This document shows, piece after piece, positions 14,992-23,775 of a stretch of 23,912 nt of DNA. The DNA is from JBGTFE01 sp036403235 (GTDB lineage Bacteria > Acidobacteriota > Blastocatellia > Pyrinomonadales > Pyrinomonadaceae). How positions within the stretch are numbered: position 1 is the first letter of the stretch; each line of letters opens with the position of its first letter. Location of the stretch: NCBI GenBank assembly GCA_036403235.1, contig DASWRI010000002.1, forward strand, positions 1-23,912, in the 5' to 3' direction. Under the pieces are notes generated by a model. That model did not search any database, had not been told where the DNA came from, and worked only from the letters and a program-made list of their open reading frames with translations. The translations under genes were made by a program, and so were the position numbers.

Positions 14992-15190
14992 TCCCTAACT
15001 TGGTTTAACACTGTTACAGATTTGCTGTAGTTTTCTTTAAGTCTCAAGCCGTGTTGTCCTTTCGAAGAAATTGCAAAGCCCGGATAGTTATAGTAGATAA
15101 CATACAAATTTAAAGTTAATGACAATAATATGAAACGGTTATGAAATCCCAATCTCCTACAAATTTAGATAAAACTAAGAAAGATTAAAT

Positions 15191-15240
15191 AAATCACCGC
15201 CAGTGCTTTTTGGTAAAGCGAATCCGGCGGTGATTTTTGT
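15191..15240 (+). terminator. Terminator or attenuator hairpin just before the YD-repeat gene
   Basis: AAATCACCGCC (15191-15201) pairs perfectly with GGCGGTGATTT (15226-15236), and an inner stem GCTTT (15205-15209) with AAAGC (15215-15219) closes the loop. A T-rich tract follows. It has the form of a strong intrinsic terminator but sits only 25 bases before the start codon of the gene transcribed in the same direction. It is thus either the end of an upstream short RNA or an attenuator controlling the YD-repeat gene. Confidence 0.8.
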
Positions 15241-15264
15241 TTCATATGGGTCAATTGAGAAACT

Positions 15265-18200
15265 ATGTCAAGGAAAAGAAAAAAGGTGTTTACAGCTTTA
15301 TCCCATACTATTTTTGATTTTGTTTCAGGCTTATGGAATTGTTTAGAAGTCTTTCCACTATTAGCTCGCACGGCTGCATTAATCTTAATAGTTACATTTT
15401 TAAGTCAAATCTTTTTATTCGATGCAACTCTGAAATCTTTCGCCCGGACAACCGGCGTTACTTCCGGGTCTGCCGGCTATAGTTCTGAGCCGCCCGAGAA
15501 TTTTCTTATGCCGGGCGATAATAGTTTTACTTCCTACCAGAGTTTGACCTTTTTTTATAAAGAATTTTTAGATTTTTTTAGCGTCTCGACGATGCCCGAA
15601 GGTTTCGAAAAGGTGAAAGTTCCGACTTTTGCCGATAATCTTGTAGCGTTTTCCGCTTCATTTTTGTTTGTTCCTAAAGCTTTGACGGCGACGGCGGCGA
15701 TTTTACCCCCGGGCAGCGTTAGATTCGATTTCGACGGAGATAGCAAAGCAGACCCGGCCATCTGGAAATCTACATCAACCGAATGGAAAGTCAAAAATAG
15801 CTCGAGCGGCGCTGTCACGACTAGCACTATCGGTTCCGCTTCTTCGATTATCGCTCCCGGAGATTTCGACGGCGACGGGAAAACGGACATGGCTGTTTTT
15901 AACGCCGGAACCTGGACAATAAAGAAAAGCTTTACCGGTACGACACAAACCGTTTCATTCGGAACGACCGGTGATAAGCCGGTGATTGGTGATTACGACG
16001 GCGACGGCAAGGCGGACGTGGCGGTTTTTCGGCCTTCGACAAATACGTGGTGGATTCTCTACAGCAGCAACGGAAGCTATTCTTCGACGGCGTTCGGCAC
16101 GGCAGGCGACATCGCTGCACAGGGCAATTACGACGGCGACAACAAAACCGACATTGCCATATTTCGCCCGGGCGCAGGCGATTGGTATGTATTGAACAGT
16201 TCGACCGGCGCGGCGAGCAGTTTTCACTGGGGAATTTCGACAGATATTCCCGTTCCGGCTGATTTCGACGGCGATGGAAAAACCGACTATGCCGTTTATC
16301 GCGGTTCTTCCGGCACATGGTATGTATCAAAGAGTTCGACTAACAACGCAACCTATATCACCCAGGTTTGGGGCAATTACGGCGACCAGCCGCTGCCGGC
16401 CGATTACGACGGCGATGGTAAAGATGACTTTTCTGTTTGGAGACCGACGACCGGAGTATGGCACACCATAAAAAGCTCTAATGCGACATACGATTATCAA
16501 ACCCTCGGAATTGTCGGCGACATGGCTGTTTCGTCAGCTTATTTAAAACAAATCGGCGGACAGGTTATGTCTTACGATTTAGCCAAAGCGCGCCTTTCTC
16601 CAAAAAACGCGACCGGAGACACAAACCTTTATTCACGTAATTTTCAATGGGGAACATCGCTTGTCATGCTGCCCGGCAGAGCAGGACTTAATGCCGGTTT
16701 TGGTATCAGTTACAACTCGCTCGTCTGGACAAAAGATTCTTCTTCTAACGCCGTGTATTTTAACACTGACAACGGCAACGTCAGCCCGGGATTTCGCTTC
16801 GGTTATTCGACGATTGAACCGATTTATTTGGATAAAAATAACGGTAAATTCAGTTATTTGATGGTTACGCCGACAGGCGCGCGAGTCGAGTTTCGGCAAA
16901 TCGGCGCTTCGAACATCTATGAAACGGCTGATTCTTCTTACACTCAATTAAAAACAATTGGCGCAGTCAATCCGAATGATCCGGTCGAGAACATTACCCT
17001 TACGGTTACCGGTACCGACGGAACTCAAACATCTTATGCTTGGAGAGCCGGAGAATTTCGTTGTTCTCAGATAAAGGATAAAAACGGGAATATTATTACA
17101 GTTAACCACGATGACCAAGGGCTTCTCAGGACTGTTACCGATACGCTCGGAAGAATTATTACGGTCAATTACGACGAAGCGCTTTATCCAATTTCGGTCA
17201 CGCAAACCTGGAAAACTAACAACGGCGAAGGCTCGGCGGTGACGCACACATACATAACTTTTACCTACTCAACCACAGAGCCGCAGATTAATACAAACTT
17301 TTCAGGATTAACGGTGTTTGGGCCTTCCAACGGAACGGTACTGAAATTTTTGAAAAAACTGACTTACGCGAACGGCAGTTCGACCGAGTTTAACTACAAT
17401 TCTTACGGGCAGGTTTGGAAAGTCAGCAACGTCGCCGCAAATTCACCGACACATATTTTGAATTACGTCCGAACAAATCTTGAAACGCCCGCCGCCAATC
17501 AAACAGACTGCCCGCGTTTTACCGAAACCAGACACTATATTGAAAACTTTAATAACGGCAACGAAACGGTTGCGACTAATTCAGTCACGGAGAATCAAGC
17601 ATATACAACGCCGGCCGGCAGCGGAACCGCCACAAAAATCGAGATTGCAATGCAGAATGACCCCTACGGGTCGGTTACGCGAATTTACACCGGAAGTTCA
17701 GGATGGACGGAATCTTTGCCGCTCGTCACGGAAGACTGGGTAAACGAAAACAACATTTTAGTTAGAAAACGCTGGGCTTGGAGAAATTGGACGCAGGACG
17801 ATATTAATGTTTCTTACATTCTCAATCCTCGAACGACTGAGGAAAAAATCGGCGATACGGCCAATATAAAAAGAACGACTATCGATTATTATCCGGTCAG
17901 TAGCGGTTCAACAGTCGCGCTTTACGGCTTAATTAAGGATATCAAGGTTTATGACGGAAATGTCGGCACGCTCCTCAAGCAGATGACGACCGAATATAAT
18001 CTCAGCTCAGTTTATACATCGAGAAGAATTATTGGCTTGCCGTCGTTAAGTGAGATTCGCGGCTTAAATCAAACAAACGGACAATTCGGATTGGTCTCAA
18101 AAGTAACTTATTCGTATGACGAGGGAAATTTTAACGACAGCTCGCTCGAACAAAACATCTCGCCGATTCAGCACGACAATACAAAATACAGCGCATCTCT

Positions 18201-21200
18201 GATTGCGGGTCGGGGAAACTTGACCACTACTACCCGTTGGAGCGTTGACACGTCCGAACCCGTCCAGTCTGTAAATTTAAGCATCAGATACAATACGGCC
18301 GGCACGGCGGTCGCACAGACAGACCCGATGAACAGAACCGTCAAAATAGGTTACGGCGATTCATTTAATGATAGCACCACCAGTCGCAATACATTTGCTT
18401 ACCCGACAAGTCTGACCGACCCGGCCAACAATGTTTCCATCTATAAATATCGCTTTGATATCGGAGCGAGCATCAGAGGAGAAATGCCAGCACCGGCGGG
18501 AAATACGGCGGGAAAAATAAGCACACGAACTTTCGATTCTATCGGCAGACTGGAAAAAGAAGCTGTTATTAAAAACAACCAGGAATACAGTTATACAAGA
18601 TATGAATATTCAAATCCTGACAACGGAATACAAATCAAAACCTACACAACGGCCGTCGATACAAACAATAACGGCATAGGTGACGCGGCGGACGAAGTTC
18701 AATCAGAATTTTGGATGGACGGCGCGGGCAGAACCCGGCAATCAAGAACGGAAAATCCTAACAGCACGGGCGGCTGGTCAGGCACAGTGGTCGAGTACGA
18801 TATTCTCGGGAGAGTTAAGCGAACCACAGTTCCGACCGAAATTTCGGTGGCGAATAACGCATGGACTCCTTCTGGTGACGATACCTCCAGAGGATGGCTT
18901 TGGCAGGAAAAAGAGTATGACTGGAAGGGACGAATTACAAGAGAAATAAACACCGACGGGACGGACAGGCTTTATAATTTTCAAGGCTGCGGGTGCGCCG
19001 GCGGGCAAATCACCACCGTCCAGAGCGAACTCGTGCCGCGCGACGACCAGCCGGGTATCAATGCCAGAAGAACGCAAAAAATCTATGAAGATATTTTAGG
19101 CAGAGCGTATAAAACGGAAATTCTCGATTGGGTCGGAAATGTTTATACATCCACGGTTCAAAAATTTAACGGGCGTGACCAGATAACGGAAACCTCACAG
19201 TATACAGGCACAGATAATGTAAATAATACGCACCAAACTGTAACGATGAGTTATGATGGATATGGCCGAATGAAAACGCGCCATTATCCGATTGAGGACG
19301 CTTTAACCGAAACAAGCTGGGTTTATAACGCCGACGATTCAATTCAGCACATCACCGACCCGCGCGGCGCAGGCACGAGCTTCACATATAATTCCAGAGG
19401 ATTAGTTCAAGAAATCAGCTACACTTCGCCGGCTAACTATCCGCCGCCAAACTCGCCTTCCTACATGAATATTCCGGGCACCCCGACTGTCACATTCAGT
19501 TATGACGCGGTTGGAAATAGAACGCAAATGAATGATGGACTCGGAAGCGTCGTTTACGAGTACGACGAACTTTCGCAATTAAAAAGTGAAACCAGACAAT
19601 TCAGCGACAATCTGCCGGACGCTCCGCTTTCCGGTAATCGTTTCAAAATTGAATACGGGTACAATCTTTCGGGTTCATTAAAATTTTATCAAGACCCCTA
19701 CGGACAACAAATTGATTTTACGAATGACAAAGCCGGGAGATTGACGAAGGTTGACGGCAGCGCTTTCGGCGCCGACCCGACCACACACTACGCCGATAAT
19801 ATTCAGTATCGTGCCTGGGGAGCAGTCAAGCAGTTAAATTTCAAGACCAGCGACAATGCTCTCGTCAAAATGCAATACGACGCGCGTCTGCGCGTTAACC
19901 AACATGAGGTCGATTCGTCGGCGTGGCAGGGCGGATACGTCAAGAAAGCGGCCTTCAGCTATTTTGCCGATTCACATCCGCAGGCGATGGATAATCAGGT
20001 TTATTCCGAATTTGACCGCACATTCAAATATGACTATGTCGGACGATTGTCAAACAACCAGTTCGGCGAAACCTCAACGCCTTATTCACAAGCTATTTCC
20101 TACGATGCCTTTTCCCAGATGACAAACCGGGCGACGCTGTATTGGGGCGATAGCAACAGTTTTACTTCGACATTTACAAACGGCAGAGAGCAAACGCAAG
20201 GCGTTACAGGCACAATTTATGACGCTTCAGGCAACCAGATAAACACCGGAAGCCGCAGTTATAATTTATATCAAACCTCGACTTATGACGCGGCCAACCG
20301 GAGAGTTTCTTTTACGAGCCGGAATAAGCGCAGAACCGGCAGATATTTATATATAACGACTGTTTTCACCACCGGACAGGACTTTGACGGCGACGGGCAT
20401 CAGCTAAAGCAGACGCGTTCGATTAATAATCAGGCGGAACCGACGCAGACCAAATATCAAATTTGGTCGAGCGTTTTGCAAAGTAATCTGACAATGGCCA
20501 GCTACACCGGCAAAAAGGAAAAAACAAAAGTTTTTGCCGGCGGTGCGGTCATCGCCGAACAAATGCTCACGCCGAGCGCCAACAATACGGATATCGAAGA
20601 AGTTGCCTGGATTCACACCGACCCGGTAACTGGAAGTTCGCAGCACGTCAATAAAAATGGAACAAACTGGTATCGAACGGAGTTCGAACCTTTGGGACAA
20701 GAAGTAAATCCCTATGGTAATGAAGAAGAGTTTCCTGATCCTCAAGACACGAGCAACACGCTGGTCGCCGCGGAAGAGCCGCAATGGCAGTGTCAATTAA
20801 TGTATGTTGAGGAACTTAACTGGAGCGTTCCGACCCGGTGCGGATTGGCAGCGCTGACAAACCTCGATATTTGGCTGGGAGCGACCAGCGAGAATAATCC
20901 TGCGCAGATAAACGACACAATCCGCGATGAAAATCCTCAGACTACCTTTCAATCACACATGCCCGCCGATGCGACCGCGACGAACAAACCGCAAGCAGAG
21001 TCCGTTGAAGCGGGCGTTATTCCGGTTTCTTTAATTCCGAACCATAGCGGCATGAGCCAGGACGGATGCGTCTGGAGAAACGGCAAGTGGGACTGCCGGG
21101 TTGAGGTTCACGCGTCGCTGATAGATATGACGCTGGTTGCCGGCTATGCCAGCGTCGATAAATACACGGTCAGCTCCGACGCCGACGCATTTAAAAGCTC

Positions 21201-21663
21201 CGTAAAAGATTTCTTTGAAAGTTATGGGCAAAAATTCAGAAGATGTGTTTGGACAGTTTTTTCCACGGACAAAGACGGAAACGCATCTAATGTTGCTGAC
21301 GTTATGAAGACGCCCGGCTCCGAAGTATTTCCATACGGCTCGGTAAATATTTATAAAAGTATGTCCGGGGCCGAAGCTTTTCATAACGGAAACACGGGAG
21401 ACATCAATCTAAAGGAAACTTATAACTCCGTTAATCTGTATGATGGAACATACGTATCTGCAAGAGAACAATTTTATCGCACGCTCGCGCACGAATATGC
21501 AAATTATTTAAGTTGGTTCTATACTGGAGACAGCAAAACTTTCGGAACTAAGGGAGGCATTAGCGGAGATGCTTCTCCCGGAGGTGGCCTTAGAAGTATA
21601 AATACTGATGATGATACGGGCGCAAGGATGGAAAAATGTATCTGGGGAAATGTTAGTTATTAG
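15265..21663 (+). CDS. Giant FG-GAP plus YD-repeat (Rhs-like) surface protein with a distinct C-terminal domain
   Basis: This 2,132-residue protein begins with a basic segment and one hydrophobic helix (about 31-52), a late signal peptide or anchor for export. Residues about 153-430 hold six FG-GAP/VCBS repeats with calcium-type loops (DFDGDSKAD, DFDGDGKTD, DYDGDGKAD, NYDGDNKTD, DFDGDGKTD, DYDGDGKDD), a likely beta-propeller. Residues about 430-1820 are YD/Rhs-type repeats (for example ITVNYDE, FTYNSRGLVQEISY, VVYEYDELSQLKSE) with a GCGCAGG motif near 1238. The repeat shell ends at FEPLGQEVNPYG (about 1807), like the DPLG end of Rhs cores. The last 310 residues are different: six cysteines and an AHEYANYL (HExxN, H2076) near the end. 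This may be an effector or enzyme domain. The ATG has a weak ribosome site. A lipoprotein gene starts 14 bases after the stop. Confidence 0.88.
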   Translation: MSRKRKKVFTALSHTIFDFVSGLWNCLEVFPLLARTAALILIVTFLSQIFLFDATLKSFARTTGVTSGSAGYSSEPPENFLMPGDNSFTSYQSLTFFYKEFLDFFSVSTMPEGFEKVKVPTFADNLVAFSASFLFVPKALTATAAILPPGSVRFDFDGDSKADPAIWKSTSTEWKVKNSSSGAVTTSTIGSASSIIAPGDFDGDGKTDMAVFNAGTWTIKKSFTGTTQTVSFGTTGDKPVIGDYDGDGKADVAVFRPSTNTWWILYSSNGSYSSTAFGTAGDIAAQGNYDGDNKTDIAIFRPGAGDWYVLNSSTGAASSFHWGISTDIPVPADFDGDGKTDYAVYRGSSGTWYVSKSSTNNATYITQVWGNYGDQPLPADYDGDGKDDFSVWRPTTGVWHTIKSSNATYDYQTLGIVGDMAVSSAYLKQIGGQVMSYDLAKARLSPKNATGDTNLYSRNFQWGTSLVMLPGRAGLNAGFGISYNSLVWTKDSSSNAVYFNTDNGNVSPGFRFGYSTIEPIYLDKNNGKFSYLMVTPTGARVEFRQIGASNIYETADSSYTQLKTIGAVNPNDPVENITLTVTGTDGTQTSYAWRAGEFRCSQIKDKNGNIITVNHDDQGLLRTVTDTLGRIITVNYDEALYPISVTQTWKTNNGEGSAVTHTYITFTYSTTEPQINTNFSGLTVFGPSNGTVLKFLKKLTYANGSSTEFNYNSYGQVWKVSNVAANSPTHILNYVRTNLETPAANQTDCPRFTETRHYIENFNNGNETVATNSVTENQAYTTPAGSGTATKIEIAMQNDPYGSVTRIYTGSSGWTESLPLVTEDWVNENNILVRKRWAWRNWTQDDINVSYILNPRTTEEKIGDTANIKRTTIDYYPVSSGSTVALYGLIKDIKVYDGNVGTLLKQMTTEYNLSSVYTSRRIIGLPSLSEIRGLNQTNGQFGLVSKVTYSYDEGNFNDSSLEQNISPIQHDNTKYSASLIAGRGNLTTTTRWSVDTSEPVQSVNLSIRYNTAGTAVAQTDPMNRTVKIGYGDSFNDSTTSRNTFAYPTSLTDPANNVSIYKYRFDIGASIRGEMPAPAGNTAGKISTRTFDSIGRLEKEAVIKNNQEYSYTRYEYSNPDNGIQIKTYTTAVDTNNNGIGDAADEVQSEFWMDGAGRTRQSRTENPNSTGGWSGTVVEYDILGRVKRTTVPTEISVANNAWTPSGDDTSRGWLWQEKEYDWKGRITREINTDGTDRLYNFQGCGCAGGQITTVQSELVPRDDQPGINARRTQKIYEDILGRAYKTEILDWVGNVYTSTVQKFNGRDQITETSQYTGTDNVNNTHQTVTMSYDGYGRMKTRHYPIEDALTETSWVYNADDSIQHITDPRGAGTSFTYNSRGLVQEISYTSPANYPPPNSPSYMNIPGTPTVTFSYDAVGNRTQMNDGLGSVVYEYDELSQLKSETRQFSDNLPDAPLSGNRFKIEYGYNLSGSLKFYQDPYGQQIDFTNDKAGRLTKVDGSAFGADPTTHYADNIQYRAWGAVKQLNFKTSDNALVKMQYDARLRVNQHEVDSSAWQGGYVKKAAFSYFADSHPQAMDNQVYSEFDRTFKYDYVGRLSNNQFGETSTPYSQAISYDAFSQMTNRATLYWGDSNSFTSTFTNGREQTQGVTGTIYDASGNQINTGSRSYNLYQTSTYDAANRRVSFTSRNKRRTGRYLYITTVFTTGQDFDGDGHQLKQTRSINNQAEPTQTKYQIWSSVLQSNLTMASYTGKKEKTKVFAGGAVIAEQMLTPSANNTDIEEVAWIHTDPVTGSSQHVNKNGTNWYRTEFEPLGQEVNPYGNEEEFPDPQDTSNTLVAAEEPQWQCQLMYVEELNWSVPTRCGLAALTNLDIWLGATSENNPAQINDTIRDENPQTTFQSHMPADATATNKPQAESVEAGVIPVSLIPNHSGMSQDGCVWRNGKWDCRVEVHASLIDMTLVAGYASVDKYTVSSDADAFKSSVKDFFESYGQKFRRCVWTVFSTDKDGNASNVADVMKTPGSEVFPYGSVNIYKSMSGAEAFHNGNTGDINLKETYNSVNLYDGTYVSAREQFYRTLAHEYANYLSWFYTGDSKTFGTKGGISGDASPGGGLRSINTDDDTGARMEKCIWGNVSY

Positions 21664-21677
21664 AAATTTATACTATT

Positions 21678-22226
21678 ATGGAACTTTTTGTAAAAAGAAA
21701 AAAAATTTTGTTGGTTCCAGCTTATGCGTTTTTATTGTCAGGCTGTTTCTTAAACGCGCAATCTGATGTACTAAGTCAAAATTATGCTAAAACAAGTATA
21801 ACAAAACTGCGCCCGGAATTGACCGTAACCAGCCTTTGTGAGTTATACGACAAGCCCTATCTTTATCATAATAAAGTCGTTAAGTTAAAAACAACTCTTT
21901 ACAGAATCGCTGACACCACTTCTTTGGGAGACATTAACTGTGTTCAGCGACATTCTCTGGTCGATGTCGAATTTTCACCGGAATTTGAATCGTCCGTCTG
22001 CGAGCCGAAAAATGATTTTAGAGAAGAATTGTGCGCAATCGCAAAAGCAACGAAACAAAATGAAGAAGGTGTAAACCTTGAAATATCGGCAGATATCATC
22101 GGGTATTTTAATTATTACCAAACCGAACAGGGATTTACTTCAAACGGGTTGCGGTTTCGTTTTTATGTTCAAAAGATAGAGGATATTAAAAAAATTACGC
22201 CGGTCGCGGTAGAAAAACTGCATTAA
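21678..22226 (+). CDS. Small lipoprotein downstream of the YD-repeat protein
   Basis: This 182-residue protein has a basic start, a hydrophobic core and lipobox LLSGC, so it should be a membrane-anchored lipoprotein. The mature part contains LCELYDKPYLYHNKVVKLKT, a pattern I associate with small secreted OB-like domains in related bacteria, and four further cysteines that could form disulphides. It begins 14 bases after the YD-repeat stop with no clear ribosome site, suggesting translational coupling. The position fits an immunity or accessory protein for the C-terminal domain of the large protein, but nothing in its sequence proves this. It may equally be an unrelated envelope protein. Confidence 0.7.
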   Translation: MELFVKRKKILLVPAYAFLLSGCFLNAQSDVLSQNYAKTSITKLRPELTVTSLCELYDKPYLYHNKVVKLKTTLYRIADTTSLGDINCVQRHSLVDVEFSPEFESSVCEPKNDFREELCAIAKATKQNEEGVNLEISADIIGYFNYYQTEQGFTSNGLRFRFYVQKIEDIKKITPVAVEKLH

Positions 22227-22486
22227 TAAAGAAGCGGGTAATTTATCTTAAAAGATTGCCGGAATATAAATCTTTTTTCCAATCTTTCGTCTCTTTCCGA
22301 GAGTCGCCAAAGTTTCTCCAACAAATCTGCTTCATATCTTAACTTCGTTCGCCCTGTTTCAATACTGCGTCAAAAGCGACGAATGGCTGCCGGACATATA
22401 GGGCAGCGGTACTGTAATTTTGCAGAAATTTACCCGGTCATTCGAACGTTTCACAACAGAGACTTTGATTTAAGCCTGGTATTTTC

Positions 22487-22527
22487 TTGACAATATTACA
22501 TGCATAAACTAAATTCTTTCTAATTTT
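22487..22527 (+). promoter_or_regulatory. Consensus promoter with palindrome, similar to that at 14334
   Basis: TTGACA (22487-22492), a 17-base spacer and TAAATT (22510-22515) repeat the -35, spacing and -10 of the 14334 site, including the preceding TTC and following AAT. An imperfect palindrome (AAACTAAA with TTTAGTTT) covers the -10 box. It points toward the small frame at 22646 and the ATPase gene. Confidence 0.55.
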
Positions 22528-22645
22528 AGTTTACATCCCAAATAACCGACGACATTAAAATTACCGACATTGCGGGAAATGCCGGTGCAGGATTTGCAGA
22601 AAGCTGATACGTTCACTTTCAATTGCGGATTCATTGTGGAATTTA

Positions 22646-22735
22646 ATGGGTCGCTTTTTTATTTCGAATTTTTATAAAGACGTAGATATTGCAAAAAGAT
22701 TAATGAACCCTAAATTATGCAGGGAAAGTTTGTGA
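22646..22735 (+). CDS. Possible 29-residue small frame
   Basis: The frame reads MGRFFISNFYKDVDIAKRLM and stops after CRESL. It lies downstream of the promoter at 22487. An ATTGCGGATT word precedes it by 14 bases, and the same word precedes the small frame at 14467. No Shine-Dalgarno sequence is visible, and a frame this short can easily arise by chance. Confidence 0.15.
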   Translation: MGRFFISNFYKDVDIAKRLMNPKLCRESL

Positions 22736-22769
22736 AATATTATTAATTTACTTTGGATTAATTGATTTT

Positions 22770-22841
22770 TGCCCGCTTGCTTTTCGCCCGGAAGACGCCG
22801 TGAAAGATTTGCCGTAAGTCTAAACCCTTTGTAAGCGGGCA
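22770..22841 (+). promoter_or_regulatory. Long-range 9-bp stem just upstream of the ATPase gene
   Basis: TGCCCGCTT (22770-22778) pairs perfectly with AAGCGGGCA (22833-22841), enclosing 54 bases. The start codon of the ATPase lies 12 bases after it, and there is no T run. It may be a leader fold affecting translation or part of a small RNA. Confidence 0.35.
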
Positions 22842-22852
22842 TATTCAAACCT

Positions 22853-23773
22853 ATGATACAAGAAAATCCATTTCATAATCGCCACATGATTAAAAATCGC
22901 AAAGATTTTGTCGGGCGTAAAGAAGAAGGCTTAAATATTTTCGCGCGGCTACAAAATAAACAAAGCTGTTCAATCGTGGGTGACCGCCGGATAGGCAAAT
23001 CCTCTCTGCTCTGGCACATTTCACAAACTGCCTCTGAGATTTTAGATGATTCATATTTTTTCTTTTATCACGATTTACAAAATGCCAAGTATCACTCGGC
23101 TTTTGGTTTTTTTCGAACAATACTGAAAGACCTGCAAATCACCACCGACTTAATCAAAGAAGAAGATACGCTTAATAAGAATTTGGTCGCTTTTACCGAG
23201 GAAATTGAAAAATTAAACAAAACAGGTAAGAAAATAGTCTTTTGTTTTGACGAATTTGAATCGTTGTTCAGGCATCCGAACGAATTTACAAACGACTTTT
23301 TCGACCATTTTCGTTCGGAAATAAATTCGGATTGTTTCGCGCTTTTAACTACTTCTAAAACAAGCCTGCAAAATCTGTGTTTAGAAGGAAAACTTGTTTC
23401 ACCGTTTTATAATGTCTTCACCGTCACGGAATTAAAGGAATTCAAGCTCGAAGAAGCGGGAGAGTTTTTGGAATTACATTATCAAAAGGGTTTTTTGACT
23501 AACGAAGATTTAATTTTTGTTTTCAATGGTTATGAAGACCATTTCTGGCATCCGTTGAAATTACAAATTACCTGCGACTGTTTATATCAAAACAGGCATT
23601 TAAAATTACCTGAAGCGGAATTACTGGAAAAAATCGAGAAAGAGTTCGGCAATTATTTTATAGGGACATTTGCTTTTAAGAATTGGCGGCGAACGAAGAA
23701 AGTCTTTTGCCTGGAAAACATTAAATTATTTTTTGACGCTTTGAAATCAGGTCAGGGACTTTTTAAGAATTAA
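22853..23773 (+). CDS. AAA/STAND-like ATPase
   Basis: This 306-residue protein begins MIQENPFHNRHMIKN with RKDFVGRKEE, the NPF...FVGR entry common to a family of P-loop ATPases in multicellular and soil bacteria. Walker A is GDRRIGKSSLL (about 43-53) and Walker B is IVFCFDEFE (about 128-136). TTSKTSL follows as a probable sensor strand. The AAA core ends near residue 260; the expected C-terminal winged-helix or effector part is missing or very short, ending KLFFDALKSGQGLFKN. The next frame opens two bases after the stop, so the gene could be truncated or form a two-gene unit with it. Known relatives act as signalling NTPases; the role here is unknown. No Shine-Dalgarno sequence precedes the ATG, but the NPF motif supports this start. 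Confidence 0.8.
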   Translation: MIQENPFHNRHMIKNRKDFVGRKEEGLNIFARLQNKQSCSIVGDRRIGKSSLLWHISQTASEILDDSYFFFYHDLQNAKYHSAFGFFRTILKDLQITTDLIKEEDTLNKNLVAFTEEIEKLNKTGKKIVFCFDEFESLFRHPNEFTNDFFDHFRSEINSDCFALLTTSKTSLQNLCLEGKLVSPFYNVFTVTELKEFKLEEAGEFLELHYQKGFLTNEDLIFVFNGYEDHFWHPLKLQITCDCLYQNRHLKLPEAELLEKIEKEFGNYFIGTFAFKNWRRTKKVFCLENIKLFFDALKSGQGLFKN

Positions 23774-23775
23774 AA

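Larger units (their letters stand above)
14155..15264. other. Gene-poor AT-rich region
   Basis: No confident protein gene lies in these 1.1 kb. The DNA becomes clearly AT-richer than the left two-thirds of the window. It holds a terminator-like hairpin after copA, a promoter with a palindrome, one tiny possible reading frame, two more promoter-like sites, and a long leader ending in a strong hairpin just before the YD-repeat gene. These are listed separately. A 72-codon minus-strand frame at 14651-14869 shows no recognisable features. Confidence 0.5.
22227..22852. other. Gene-poor region with promoter and long-range stem
   Basis: No solid gene is visible in these 626 bases. A promoter-like site at 22487, a 29-codon frame at 22646 and a long-range stem at 22770-22841 are listed separately. 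The first 250 bases, after the lipoprotein, show no clear intrinsic terminator and no recognisable elements. Confidence 0.5.

Noticed and set aside
15035..15115. c-di-GMP-I (GEMM) riboswitch
   Set aside because: Only GCAAAGCC-like letters fit. The GCAAACC partner, the GAAA-capped stem and the receptor stem are not seen.
15246..15317. 23-codon leader peptide frame overlapping the YD-repeat start
   Set aside because: It has no ribosome site, its composition is ordinary and it overlaps the real start out of frame. Probably chance.
15865..16440. DNA-level tandem repeat or collapsed assembly in the FG-GAP region
   Set aside because: The DxDGDGK loops recur every 45-50 codons but the sequence between them differs, so this is protein-level repetition.
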